The notes: generated from the letters alone by a model not told the origin. A DNA stretch of 64,000 nt from Lentzea cavernae (GCF_014653695.1 NZ_BNAR01000002.1:744001-808000), one strand, 5' to 3'. Positions 44,701 through 53,703 are shown, numbered from the stretch's first letter. Made by a program: numbers and translations.

Positions 44701-45942
44701 CTAACGGTGGTTCAGCCGCACCGGCAGTGAATCGAGCCCGCGAATGATCGTGCTGTTGCGCCACCGCAGGTCCCCGGGATCGGCGGCGAGCCTCATGGCG
44801 GGGAACGCGTCGAGCAGGGCGTTGAACGCCATCTGCACCTCCACGCGCGCCAGCGGCGCCCCGAGGCAGTGGTGGATGCCGTGCCCGAAGGCCAGGTGGC
44901 CCGCGGCGGGCCGGCGGACGTCCAGCTCGTGCGGTTCGGCGAAGCGCTCCGGGTCGCGGTTGGCGGAGGCGATCGCCAGCAGCACGAAGTCGCCTGCCGG
45001 GATCTCGGTGTCACCGACGGTCAGCGACTCCCGCGCGCAGCGGAAGGTCGCGTGCTTGAGCGGGCTCTCCAGCCGCAGGAACTCCTCGACCGCGCCGGGC
45101 AGGAGGGTGCGGTCCTCGCGCAGCGCCTCCCACTGCTCCAGGTTCCCCATCAGGTGCAGAGTGCCGTTGCCCAGGGCGTTGAGGGTGGTCTCGAACCCGG
45201 CGACGAACAGCAGGTACGCGGTCGAGACCAGTTCGGTCTCGGTCAGCCGGTCGTCGACGTCGCGCGCCGCGACCAGGGCGGTGAGCAGGTCGTCACCGGT
45301 CCCGCCGCGCTTGCGTTCGATCAGCTCGAAGAGGTACTCCGCCACGGCGGACGCGGCGGCGGTGGCCTCCTCCGGGGAGTTGCCGGAGACCAGTGCCGCG
45401 GACCAGGACTTGAAGTTCTCCTGCTCCTCGACCGGGACGCCGAGCAGCAGGCAGATCACCCGGATCGGCAGGGGGAACGCGAAGGCGTCCAGCAGGTCCA
45501 CCACGTCGTCGTCCCGGTCGGCGAGGGCGGCGACCAGGCCGTCGGTGATCCTCTGGACCTCCGGCCGGAGCGCCGCGATGGCGCGGCCGGTGAAGGCCTT
45601 GCTCACGAGCTTGCGCAACCTGGTGTGGTCGGGCTGGTCCCTGTGCAGCATGTGGCTGGCGATGATCGAGGAGAACCCGCCGCGCTTGCCGCGGTCCGGT
45701 TCCTTCTGCGCGAAGAGCCCGTCGATCCTGTTCAGGTCGGTGCTCAGCCGGGGGTCCGCCAGCGCCGACCGCACGGCGTCGTACCCGGTGATCACCCAGA
45801 CCGGGAGCCCGCCGACGAGCGGGACGCCGGGAGGCATCCGCACCCGGTGCGCCGAGCCTTCCGCGTTGAGCTTCGCGTACACCGAGTAGGGGTCCTGCAC
45901 GAACGCGTCGTCGAGTTCCAAAAGGGCGGAATCGCGGTCCAT
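44701..45942 (-). CDS. Cytochrome P450 (tailoring oxidase)
   Basis: A 413-residue P450 with normal motifs: I-helix AGFETT, K-helix EEFLR, heme FGHGIHHCLG with Cys359. It is closest in style to actinomycete macrolide/CYP107-type hydroxylases. ATG at 45942 with AAGGA seven bases upstream; the frame is open to 46005 but that part is promoter. First gene of the leftward P450-carbamoyltransferase pair, divergent from the carboxylic acid reductase. Likely hydroxylates the product at the site later carbamoylated or on the prenyl chain. Confidence 0.9.
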   Translation of the reverse strand: MDRDSALLELDDAFVQDPYSVYAKLNAEGSAHRVRMPPGVPLVGGLPVWVITGYDAVRSALADPRLSTDLNRIDGLFAQKEPDRGKRGGFSSIIASHMLHRDQPDHTRLRKLVSKAFTGRAIAALRPEVQRITDGLVAALADRDDDVVDLLDAFAFPLPIRVICLLLGVPVEEQENFKSWSAALVSGNSPEEATAAASAVAEYLFELIERKRGGTGDDLLTALVAARDVDDRLTETELVSTAYLLFVAGFETTLNALGNGTLHLMGNLEQWEALREDRTLLPGAVEEFLRLESPLKHATFRCARESLTVGDTEIPAGDFVLLAIASANRDPERFAEPHELDVRRPAAGHLAFGHGIHHCLGAPLARVEVQMAFNALLDAFPAMRLAADPGDLRWRNSTIIRGLDSLPVRLNHR

Positions 45943-45976
45943 GGATACGTCCTTGATTGCCGGAGTCCTCCTGAAA

Positions 45977-46072
45977 TCCCTATCAAGGACGGCCGGTCGC
46001 CGCAATGATGCTTATCAAAAAGCCCAATCGCGTTCCGGACCGCGTGACGGCCCGACCGGCTGCTGCTAGTGT
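45977..46072. promoter_or_regulatory. Divergent promoter, diverged copy 3 of the cluster element
   Basis: On the minus strand TTGGGCTTTTTGATAA (46027-46012) matches the core TTGGGGTTTTTCCTAA of copy 1 at 13 of 16 positions, oriented towards the P450. Leftward promoter candidates: TTGCGG (46005-46000) with TAGGGA (45982-45977), 17 apart; TTGATA (45986-45981) lies exactly 25 bases from the core, as TTGACA does in copy 1, but lacks a good -10. Rightward: GTGACG (46044-46049) and TAGTGT (46067-46072), 17 apart, ahead of the reductase gene. The AGAATAGT element is not found. Confidence 0.5.
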
Positions 46073-46105
46073 CGCGATTTCGGTGACGTTCCCATTTCCG
46101 CGGAG

Positions 46106-49100
46106 ATGACATTGCGACTTGCGCAGGTGATGGCGGACGTCTTCGAGCGCTACGGGGAACGGCCCGCGGTCGGCGAGCGCGCGAGGGAGTTCGTGCGGGA
46201 CGCCCGGACGGGCCGCGTGTCGGCCCGGCTGTCGCCCCGCTACGAGACGACCACCTACCGGGAGCTGTGGAGCCGCATCCGCGCCGTGGCGAGCGAGTGG
46301 CACCACCACCCGCGGCGTCCTGTGGTCGCGGGTGACCGGGTCGCCCTCATCGGCTTCGCGAGCCGGGACCACGCGACGCTGACGTTGGCGTGCATCCAGC
46401 TGGGCGCCGTCAACGTTCCGCTGCAGAGCGGCGCTTCGGTCGAGACGCTGGCGTCCATCGTGGCGGAGACCGAGCCGGTCCTCGTCGCCGCGAGCACCGA
46501 GCGCCTGGACGTGGCGACCGAACTGGTCCTGCACGCTCCCTCGGTCCGGCGGCTGGTGGTGTTCGACCACGACCCGCGCGCCGACGACCACGCGGAGCGG
46601 TTCGCCGCCGCCCGCACCGCTCTGGCCGCGCGGGACGTGGAGGTCGTTGCGCTGCAGGAGGTTCTCGGCTCCACCCGGCCCGAGGCGCCGCCGCACGTTC
46701 CCGCCGACGACGAAGATCCGCTGGCGATGCTCGTGTACACCTCGGGGAGCACCGGGACGCCCAAGGGCGCGATCTACACCGAGCGGCTGGCCGCGGTGAC
46801 GTGGGAGGACCGTGCGAGCAGGACCCCGGAGGGGGGCCTGGTCATCGTCCACTACACGCCGCTGAGCCACATCGCCGGCCACTTCACGCTGACGAACACG
46901 CTGGCACGCGGTGGCACCGTCTGCTTCACCGCCAGCAGCGACCTCTCGACGTTCTTCGACGACATCGCTCTCGTGCGGCCCACCGAGCTGTCGCTGGTGC
47001 CGCGCGTGTGCGAGATGCTCCACCAGCGCTACCGGAGCGAACTCGACCGGTCCGGCGCCGACCCGGCCGAGGTCCTCGCACGTCTGCGCGAGGACGTCCT
47101 CGGAGGGCGCGTCTCCTGGGCCACCTGCGGCTCCGCGCCGCTGTCGGCCGCGCTCACCGAGTTCGTCGAGTCGCTGCTCGGCGTTCCGCTGTACGACCTG
47201 TACGGCTCCACGGAGATCCCGGGCATCGCCGTCAACGGCACCCTGACGAACCCGCCCGTGCTCGACTACAAGCTGGCCGACGTGCCCGAGCTCGGCTACT
47301 TCCGCACCGATTCCCCGCACCCGCGCGGCGAGCTGCGGGTGAGGTCGGGCGGGATTCCCGGTTATTACAAGCAACCCGAGCTGACGGCGGCGCTCTTCGA
47401 CGAGGACGGTTTCTACAAGACCGGCGACATCGTCGCGGAACTCGGTCCGCGCCGCATCGCCGTCATCGACCGCCTCAAGAGCGTTCTCAAGCTGTCCCAG
47501 GGCGAGTTCGTGGCCGTCGCCCGGTTGGAGTCCATCTTCGCCGCCGGCCCGCTGGTGAGGCAGATCTTCGTCTACGGCAACAGCGAGCGCTCCTACCTGC
47601 TCGCCGTCGTCGTGCCCACCGAGGACGCCCTGGAACGGCACGGGGAAGAGCGCCTGGGAGATCTGCTGACCGAGTCGTTCCGGCAGATCGCGAAGGACAC
47701 GGGCCTGAAGTCGTACGAGATCCCCCGTGGCCTGCTGGTCGAGACCGAGCCGTTCAGCCAGGCCAACGGCCTGCTGTCGGACCAGCGGAAGTTGTTGTGG
47801 CCCAAGCTCGTGCAGCGGTACGGCGAACGCCTCGAGCAGTTGTACGCCGACATCGCGGCCCGCGAGGCCCAGGAGCTGCTCGACCTGAGCCGCACCGGCC
47901 GTGATCAGCCGGTGCTGGAGACCGTCCAACGGGCCGTGCGGGCGTTGCTGGCGGACTCGACGGCCGAGGTGAGCCCGTCCGCGCACTTCCGCGACCTGGG
48001 CGGCGACTCGCTGTCCGCGGTGTCGCTGTCGAACCTGCTGCACGACACCTTCGGCGTCCGGGTCCCGGTCGACGTCATCGTCAGCCCCGCGCACGACCTG
48101 CGGCAGCTGGCCGCCCACGTCGAGGCCAAGCGCTCGGCCACGACGGCACGGCCCGCTTTCGCTTCCGTGCACGGCGAAAACGCCTCCGAGGTGCGTGCCG
48201 GTGACCTCACCCTCGACCGGTTCATCGACGCGCAGACCCTGGACGGTGCCCGCCACCTCCCCCTCCCGTCCGGGGAGCCCCGCCACGTCCTGCTGACCGG
48301 GGCGAGCGGATACCTGGGCCGCTTCCTCACCCTGGAATGGTTGCAGCGGCTGGCTCCGGCCGGCGGCAGGCTGATCGTCGTGGTCCGCGGCGAGGACCTG
48401 GAGGCCGCGAGGCAGCGCCTGACCGACGCGTTCGGCAGCGAAGACCCCGACCTGACGCGCACCTTCGAGAAGCTGGCCGCGGAGCACCTGGAGGTGCTGG
48501 CGGGAGACATCGCCGAGCCGGGACTGGGCCTGGACGAGACGACGTGGGAACGGCTGACCGGCGAGGTGGACCTGATCGTCCACGCCGGGGCCTCGGTGAA
48601 CCACGTGCTGCCCTACCGGCACCTGTTCGACGCCAACGTCCTCGGCACCGCGGAGGTCGTCCGCCTCGCCCTGACCGCCCGCCTGAAGCCGATCACCTGC
48701 ATCTCCAGCGTGGCGGTGTCCCGTTCGCACGAGGGGCAGCCCCTCGACGAGGACTCCGACGTGCGCACCGCGCTGCCGGTCCAGCCCGTCGACGACGGGT
48801 ACGCGAGCGGCTACACGACGAGCAAGTGGGCGGGAGAGGTGCTGCTGCGGGAGGCGCACGAGTTGTGCGGCCTGCCGGTGACGGTGTTCCGCTCCTCCAT
48901 GATCCTGGCGCACAGCAGGTTCGCCGGGCAGCTGAACGCGCAGGACATGTTCAGCCGCTTGGTGTTCAGCCTCCTCGCGACGGGCGTGGCCCCGCGATCC
49001 TTCTACCGCGGCGAGCGGGCCCACTACGACGGCCTGCCCGTCGACTTCACCGCGGCGTCAGTCGTCGCGCTGGGGCCGGGCACCTCCGGGTACCGGACCT

Positions 49101-49456
49101 TCAGCCTGGTCAACCCGCACGACGACGGGATCTCGCTCGACACGGTCGTCGACTGGCTCGTCGAGGACGGCCACGGCATCGAGCGCGTCGCGGACCACGG
49201 CGACTGGCTCGTCCGCGTCGAAGCCGCCCTGCGCTCCCTGCCCGAGTCCCGGCGGCAGCATTCGATCCTCCCGCTGCTGCACGGCTTCCGGGAGCAGGAA
49301 CCGGCGGTTCCCGGTTCGGACGTGCCGTCGGACCGCTTCCGCGAGGCCGTCCGGAAAGCCGGCCTCGGCCCGGGCGGCATCCCCCACCTGTCCCGATCCC
49401 TCATCCGCAAGTACGCGACGGACCTGCGGCACCTACTGATCCCAGAGGTCTCCTGA
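46106..49456 (+). CDS. Carboxylic acid reductase (A-T-R three-domain)
   Basis: An 1116-residue carboxylic acid reductase. Adenylation domain with YTSGSTGTPKGA near residue 210 and YGSTEIPG; phosphopantetheine attachment Ser in LGGDSLSAVSL near 633; NADPH-dependent thioester reductase domain with LLTGASGYLGRF near 729 and the YTTSK catalytic Tyr-Lys near 902. It activates an acid with ATP, holds it as thioester and releases the aldehyde. It is about 50 residues shorter than Nocardia CAR, mainly at the N-terminus. The ATG touches the GGAG, so a TTG at 46112 with six-base spacing may be the true start. A phosphopantetheinyl transferase must act in trans; none is in the window. In this cluster the natural substrate would be the benzoate carboxyl. 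Confidence 0.92.
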   Translation: MTLRLAQVMADVFERYGERPAVGERAREFVRDARTGRVSARLSPRYETTTYRELWSRIRAVASEWHHHPRRPVVAGDRVALIGFASRDHATLTLACIQLGAVNVPLQSGASVETLASIVAETEPVLVAASTERLDVATELVLHAPSVRRLVVFDHDPRADDHAERFAAARTALAARDVEVVALQEVLGSTRPEAPPHVPADDEDPLAMLVYTSGSTGTPKGAIYTERLAAVTWEDRASRTPEGGLVIVHYTPLSHIAGHFTLTNTLARGGTVCFTASSDLSTFFDDIALVRPTELSLVPRVCEMLHQRYRSELDRSGADPAEVLARLREDVLGGRVSWATCGSAPLSAALTEFVESLLGVPLYDLYGSTEIPGIAVNGTLTNPPVLDYKLADVPELGYFRTDSPHPRGELRVRSGGIPGYYKQPELTAALFDEDGFYKTGDIVAELGPRRIAVIDRLKSVLKLSQGEFVAVARLESIFAAGPLVRQIFVYGNSERSYLLAVVVPTEDALERHGEERLGDLLTESFRQIAKDTGLKSYEIPRGLLVETEPFSQANGLLSDQRKLLWPKLVQRYGERLEQLYADIAAREAQELLDLSRTGRDQPVLETVQRAVRALLADSTAEVSPSAHFRDLGGDSLSAVSLSNLLHDTFGVRVPVDVIVSPAHDLRQLAAHVEAKRSATTARPAFASVHGENASEVRAGDLTLDRFIDAQTLDGARHLPLPSGEPRHVLLTGASGYLGRFLTLEWLQRLAPAGGRLIVVVRGEDLEAARQRLTDAFGSEDPDLTRTFEKLAAEHLEVLAGDIAEPGLGLDETTWERLTGEVDLIVHAGASVNHVLPYRHLFDANVLGTAEVVRLALTARLKPITCISSVAVSRSHEGQPLDEDSDVRTALPVQPVDDGYASGYTTSKWAGEVLLREAHELCGLPVTVFRSSMILAHSRFAGQLNAQDMFSRLVFSLLATGVAPRSFYRGERAHYDGLPVDFTAASVVALGPGTSGYRTFSLVNPHDDGISLDTVVDWLVEDGHGIERVADHGDWLVRVEAALRSLPESRRQHSILPLLHGFREQEPAVPGSDVPSDRFREAVRKAGLGPGGIPHLSRSLIRKYATDLRHLLIPEVS

Positions 49457-49458
49457 AC

Positions 49459-50874
49459 GTGAGCGAGTACGACTGCATCGTGGTCGGTGGTGGCAGCGCG
49501 GGGTGCGTGGTCGCCGCGCGCCTGGCCGAGAACGCGAACGTCCGCGTGCTGGTGCTGGAGGCGGGCAGCGCGTCCCCGCCGACCACGGCGCCGAACAGGT
49601 GGATGTCGCTGCTCGGCTCCGAAGCGGACTGGCAGGACACCACCCTGCCGGAACCGGAGCTGGGCAGGACTCTCGCCTGGCCGCGCGGAAAAGCGCTGGG
49701 CGGCTCGTCCAGCATCAACGGGATGATCTTCGCCCGCGGCCACCGGAGCAGCTACGACTGGGGCAAGGGCTGGGAGTTCGACGACCTGCTGCCGTTCTTC
49801 CGGCGCAGCGAACACGCTCCTGCCCGCGACCCGGCCCTGCGCGGCGTCGGCGGCCCGCTGCAGGTCGCCCCTGCCGAGCAGCAGCACCCGACGGCGGCGG
49901 CGTTCCTGGACGCGGCCGCCGAGGCGGGGCACCGGCTCGCGACGGACATCAGCGGAGGCCTGGAGGAGGGCGCCGGCTGGGTCGACCTGAACATCGTCGC
50001 CGGGGCCAGGCAGAGCGCCGCCGACGTCTACCTGCGCTCACAGCCCAACCTCGACGTGGTCACGGACGCGGTGGTCCAGCGCGTGGTGCTCGACGGACAC
50101 CGGGCCACCGGCGTCGAGTACACCGTTGGCGGGCAACAGATCCGCGCCGAAGCCCCCGAGGTGGTGCTGTGCGCGGGCACGGTCGGCACCGCTCAGCTCA
50201 TGATGCTCAGCGGGCTCGGACCGGCAGGCCACCTGCGCGACAGGGGCGTCGCCGTCGTCGCGGACCTGCCCGGTGTCGGCGAGAACCTGCACGACCACCC
50301 CCTCTCCTACGTGATGTACAGCAGCGCACGACCGGTGCCGGCGAGCTCGTACAACAACGTCGAGGTGCTCGGGCTGCTGCGCAGCGATCCCGGACTGGAC
50401 GCCGCGGACCTGCAGACCACCCTGTCCCCGACGGGCGAAGACTCCTACCTCATCGTGCTCTCGCTGATGACCCCGCACAGCCGCGGACGACTCCGCCTGT
50501 CCGACGGGGGAGTCGCGCTGGCTCCGCGCTATCTCACCGATGAGCGGGACATGACCGCGATGGTGAACGGACTGCGGCTGGTGCGCGAGATCGGCGCGGC
50601 GAACGCCCTCACGCCGTGGCGTGGCGAGGAGGCCGAGACGGGCGGCGAGGCCTACATCCGGGCGACGGCGGCGCCGTACTACCACTACGTCGGCACGTGC
50701 AAGCTGGGCGTGGACGAGATGTCGGTGGTGGACCACGATCTCCGCGTGCACGGCGTCGAGGGCCTGCGGATCGCGGACGCCTCGGTGATCCCGCGGATCC
50801 CGTCGTCCAACACCTACGCGACCGTGATCGCGATCGCGGAACGGGCCGCGAGCCTGATCACCGAAGGCCTTTGA
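49459..50874 (+). CDS. GMC-family FAD-dependent alcohol oxidoreductase
   Basis: A 471-residue GMC oxidoreductase, somewhat short for the family (500-560). FAD-binding VVGGGSAGCVVAARL at the N-terminus, GMC signature 1 around GKALGGSSSINGMIF (residues 74-90), signature 2 CAGTVGTAQLMMLSG, and the C-terminal catalytic His in YYHYVGT and Asn in SSNTYATV. Family members oxidise alcohols (choline, aryl alcohols, glucose). It begins two bases after the carboxylic acid reductase stop, so both are made together. It may act on an alcohol of the intermediate, or reverse the reduction outside the producing step. Overlaps the convergent SDR by 17 bases. Confidence 0.9.
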   Translation: MSEYDCIVVGGGSAGCVVAARLAENANVRVLVLEAGSASPPTTAPNRWMSLLGSEADWQDTTLPEPELGRTLAWPRGKALGGSSSINGMIFARGHRSSYDWGKGWEFDDLLPFFRRSEHAPARDPALRGVGGPLQVAPAEQQHPTAAAFLDAAAEAGHRLATDISGGLEEGAGWVDLNIVAGARQSAADVYLRSQPNLDVVTDAVVQRVVLDGHRATGVEYTVGGQQIRAEAPEVVLCAGTVGTAQLMMLSGLGPAGHLRDRGVAVVADLPGVGENLHDHPLSYVMYSSARPVPASSYNNVEVLGLLRSDPGLDAADLQTTLSPTGEDSYLIVLSLMTPHSRGRLRLSDGGVALAPRYLTDERDMTAMVNGLRLVREIGAANALTPWRGEEAETGGEAYIRATAAPYYHYVGTCKLGVDEMSVVDHDLRVHGVEGLRIADASVIPRIPSSNTYATVIAIAERAASLITEGL

Positions 50875-51892
50875 CGAGCGCCTTCTCGACCATGCTCCGC
50901 CCGGCCGCGACAACGGCGTCCCGCGCCGGGCGGGGCTGCCAGCCCAGCAGGCGGCGCGCCTGCACCGTGGACACGTCCTTCACGAACCCGAGGTCGGCGG
51001 CCACGGAACGGAACTCGGGGTTGAAGCGAGCGGCGAGCCTGACCACGAAGTCGGGCAACGTCCGCGTGGGGACGTGCTTCGCCGCGCCGCCGAGGTTCGC
51101 CTTCAGCAGCGCGCCGACCTCCTTCAACGCGATCGACTGTCCACTTGCGACGAGGATGCGCCGGCCGGCCGCCTCGGGCGCGGTCATGGCGAGGACGTGC
51201 GCGGTGGCGACGTCGCGGACGTCCACGATCGGCATCCACATGTTCGGGTAGCCGGGCATGTCGCCGTCGAGGATGCGCCGCACCACGTGGTTCGAGCCGG
51301 AGACCGCCTCGCCCATCACCGGGCCCATGACCGCCACCGGCAGCATCGCGACCAGCTCCATCCCGCGTCCCCGCGCGGCGACGAAGTCCCACGCGGCGCG
51401 TTCGGCCAGGGTCTTGCTCTTGCCGTAGGCGTCGACACCCGGTCCGTCGAGGACGGTCCAGTCCTCTTCGGTGAACGTCCCGTGCGAGTGCGGATGTCCG
51501 AACCCCACCGCGTGGAACGCCGACGTGAGCACCACCCGCCGCACACCCGCGTCACGGGCAGCACGCAGCACGCGCAGGGTGCCGTCCCGTGCGGGAACGA
51601 TGACGTCGTCGTCGTTCCCGACCTTCTGCAGGTGCACGGGCGAGGCCACGTGCATCACGTACTCGCAGCCGGCGACGGCCTCGGCCCAGCCCTCGTCCGC
51701 GGTCAGGTCGGCGGCCACGAAGCTCAGCGCCGAGTCGTCGGCGAGGCCCGCGTCGGCGAGCACGGCGCGGACGGTGTTCTCCTTGTCCAGCGAGCGGACG
51801 GTGGTCCGGACCCGGTGGCCCTCCGCAAGCAGCTGCAGCACGACGTGGCCTGCGATGAAGCCCGAGCCCCCGGTCACCAGAACGTTCGGCAT
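50858..51892 (-). CDS. NAD(P)-dependent reductase/epimerase (dihydroflavonol-4-reductase-like extended SDR)
   Basis: A 344-residue extended SDR. N-terminal VLVTGGSGFIAGHVV, then TTVRS, and the YGKSK catalytic Tyr-Lys near residue 158 identify it as dihydroflavonol-reductase/aldehyde-reductase-like. Such enzymes often reduce aldehydes or ketones with NADPH. The ATG at 51892 has GAGGG about ten bases upstream; a GTG nine bases earlier is also in frame. It may turn the aldehyde from the neighbouring carboxylic acid reductase into an alcohol, but it is on the other strand and linked to the XRE regulator promoter, so membership of the cluster is open. Confidence 0.85.
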   Translation of the reverse strand: MPNVLVTGGSGFIAGHVVLQLLAEGHRVRTTVRSLDKENTVRAVLADAGLADDSALSFVAADLTADEGWAEAVAGCEYVMHVASPVHLQKVGNDDDVIVPARDGTLRVLRAARDAGVRRVVLTSAFHAVGFGHPHSHGTFTEEDWTVLDGPGVDAYGKSKTLAERAAWDFVAARGRGMELVAMLPVAVMGPVMGEAVSGSNHVVRRILDGDMPGYPNMWMPIVDVRDVATAHVLAMTAPEAAGRRILVASGQSIALKEVGALLKANLGGAAKHVPTRTLPDFVVRLAARFNPEFRSVAADLGFVKDVSTVQARRLLGWQPRPARDAVVAAGRSMVEKALVKGLR

Positions 51893-52035
51893 CTCGATCA
51901 CTTTCCCTCGTCACGTGCGGGTTGGTGCTGACGAGGACGATGTTTCGCCCGGACGTGCGCACCAGCCAGAGCCCTCGTCAGCCTGGGGAGTGACAGGACC
52001 CCTCAGCGCCCGCCCCGCCGCCCTACGGTGGGGGC

Positions 52036-52875
52036 ATGACCGACGATCCGAACCTGCTCGGCGCGTTCCTGCGGGCCCGGCGCGAGCTCGTCACGCCCGA
52101 GCACGCGGGCATCCCCGTGCACGGGGTGCGGCGGGTTCCCGGGCTGCGCCGCGAGGAGGTGGCGATGCTCGCGGGCATCAGCGCCGACTACTACCTGCGG
52201 CTCGAACGCGGGCGCGACCGCCATCCCTCGTTGCAGGTCCTCGAATCCCTCGCCGCAGTGCTGCACCTGGACGACGACATGCGCGAGTACCTGTTCGGAC
52301 TCGCCGCCGACAAACCCCGCAGACGCCGTCGCGCGCGACGGGAGACCGTTCCCGCCGGCACGGCCAAACTCCTGGCGATGCTGCCATTCCCGGCGTTCGT
52401 CGAGGGCCGCTACCTCGACGTGCTCGCCGCGAACCCGTTGGCGACGGCCCTCTCGCCCCGGCTGACCGCGGGCGCCAACCGGCTGCGGGACGTGTTCCTC
52501 GACCCGGAGGAGCAGGAGATGTTCCAGGACTGGGAGACGGCCGCGGCCTACCTGATCGCGGGATTCCGGCAGGCCGTCGGCACCGGCACCGACGACCCGC
52601 GGTTCATCGAGCTCGTCGGTGAGCTCACGCTGGCGAGCCCGTTGTTCCAGAAGCTCTGGGCACGCCACGACGTCCGCCCGCGGATGAGCGGCACCGTCCG
52701 ATTCGTCCACCCGCAGCTCGGTGAGATCACGCTCAACCGGGAGAAGTACCTCGTCGCCGGCACGGAGGGCGTCATGCTGGTCGTCTACCACCCCGAGGCG
52801 GGCTCGGAGCACGCCGGCAAGCTCTCGTTGCTGGCGTCGGCGGCGCTGTCACGGCCGGGCGGCAACGCTTCGTGA
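52036..52875 (+). CDS. XRE-type regulator with MmyB-like ligand domain
   Basis: A 279-residue regulator. The N-terminal XRE helix-turn-helix (GLRREEVAMLAGISADYYLRLERG, residues about 36-60) is followed by an MmyB-like PAS domain with the usual EGRYLDVLAANPLA and a C-terminal VAGTEGVMLVVYHPEAGS. Members of this large actinomycete family often control a divergent oxidoreductase gene, and here the divergent partner is the SDR 143 bases away, so local control is likely. Its 3' end overlaps the convergent aldolase gene by 27 bases. Confidence 0.9.
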   Translation: MTDDPNLLGAFLRARRELVTPEHAGIPVHGVRRVPGLRREEVAMLAGISADYYLRLERGRDRHPSLQVLESLAAVLHLDDDMREYLFGLAADKPRRRRRARRETVPAGTAKLLAMLPFPAFVEGRYLDVLAANPLATALSPRLTAGANRLRDVFLDPEEQEMFQDWETAAAYLIAGFRQAVGTGTDDPRFIELVGELTLASPLFQKLWARHDVRPRMSGTVRFVHPQLGEITLNREKYLVAGTEGVMLVVYHPEAGSEHAGKLSLLASAALSRPGGNAS

Positions 52876-53703
52876 GTCCGCGTTCGCCAGCACGGTGAGC
52901 AGCCGGGCCACCTCGTCGCGCACGGCGTCCCGGCCGGGAGCGAGGTAGCGGCGCGGGTCGGTGAGGAGCTCCCGCTCGTCGAGCACCGCGCGGACCGCCT
53001 CGGTCAGCACCTGGTTCAGCCGCGTGCCGACGTTGACCTTGACGATGCCCGCACCCACGGCTCCGCGCAGTCCGTCGTCCGGCACACCGGACGAGCCGTG
53101 CAGCACCAGCGGCACGGGAACCGACTTCGCGAGCGCCGCGATGAGGGCCTCGTCGAGCACCGCGCTCCGGTCCGCCATGGCGTGCGACGACCCGACCGCC
53201 ACGGCGAGCGAGTCGACACCGGTCGCCGCGACGAACGCCGCGGCCTCGGCGGGATCGGTGCGCACACCGGGTGCGTGCGCGCCGTCCTTGCCGCCGACCT
53301 CACCGAGTTCGGCCTCGACGAGCGCTCCACCGGCGTGGCAGCGCTCGACGACGGCCCGCGTCCTCTCGACGTTCTCGGCGTAGCTCAGCTTGGCCGCGTC
53401 GAACATGACCGACCTGATGCCCAGGTCGAGTCCCTCGCGGATCAGGTCCTCGTCCTCCACGTGGTCGAGGTGGACGAGCACGGGCACGGCCGCGTCCTCG
53501 GCGAGCCGCAGGCACGCGAGCGCGAACGGCGCCAGGGAACCGTGGTAGCGCACGGCGTTCTGCGAGATCTGCAGGATCACCGGCAGCCCGCTGCGTTCCG
53601 CGCCGGCCACGATGGCCTCCGCGTGCTCGATCAGGATCGCGTTGAACGCCCCCACCGCGCGTCGTTCCGCCCGCAGGCCGCTGAGCAACGTCGTCCAGTT
53701 CAT
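52849..53703 (-). CDS. Class II (zinc) ketose-bisphosphate aldolase, GatY/FbaA family
   Basis: A 284-residue class II aldolase. LVHLDHVEDEDLIREGLDLG holds the catalytic Asp and first Zn His; VEAELGEVGGKDG, VGSSHAMA and LVLHGSSGVPDDGLR supply further ligands and phosphate contacts, and AGIVKVNVGT is the C-terminal phosphate loop. It cleaves fructose- or tagatose-1,6-bisphosphate to triose phosphates. As last gene of the operon with a sugar kinase and a SIS isomerase, tagatose-bisphosphate cleavage is most likely. ATG overlaps the kinase stop (ATGA). The GSSHA in place of the usual GTxHG is unusual. Confidence 0.9.
   Translation of the reverse strand: MNWTTLLSGLRAERRAVGAFNAILIEHAEAIVAGAERSGLPVILQISQNAVRYHGSLAPFALACLRLAEDAAVPVLVHLDHVEDEDLIREGLDLGIRSVMFDAAKLSYAENVERTRAVVERCHAGGALVEAELGEVGGKDGAHAPGVRTDPAEAAAFVAATGVDSLAVAVGSSHAMADRSAVLDEALIAALAKSVPVPLVLHGSSGVPDDGLRGAVGAGIVKVNVGTRLNQVLTEAVRAVLDERELLTDPRRYLAPGRDAVRDEVARLLTVLANADSRSVAARP

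Noticed and set aside
45983-49024. 1013-codon minus-strand frame opposite the carboxylic acid reductase
   Set aside because: Composition (Arg, Gly, Gln, His rich) and lack of any motif mark it as an antisense shadow of the reductase gene.
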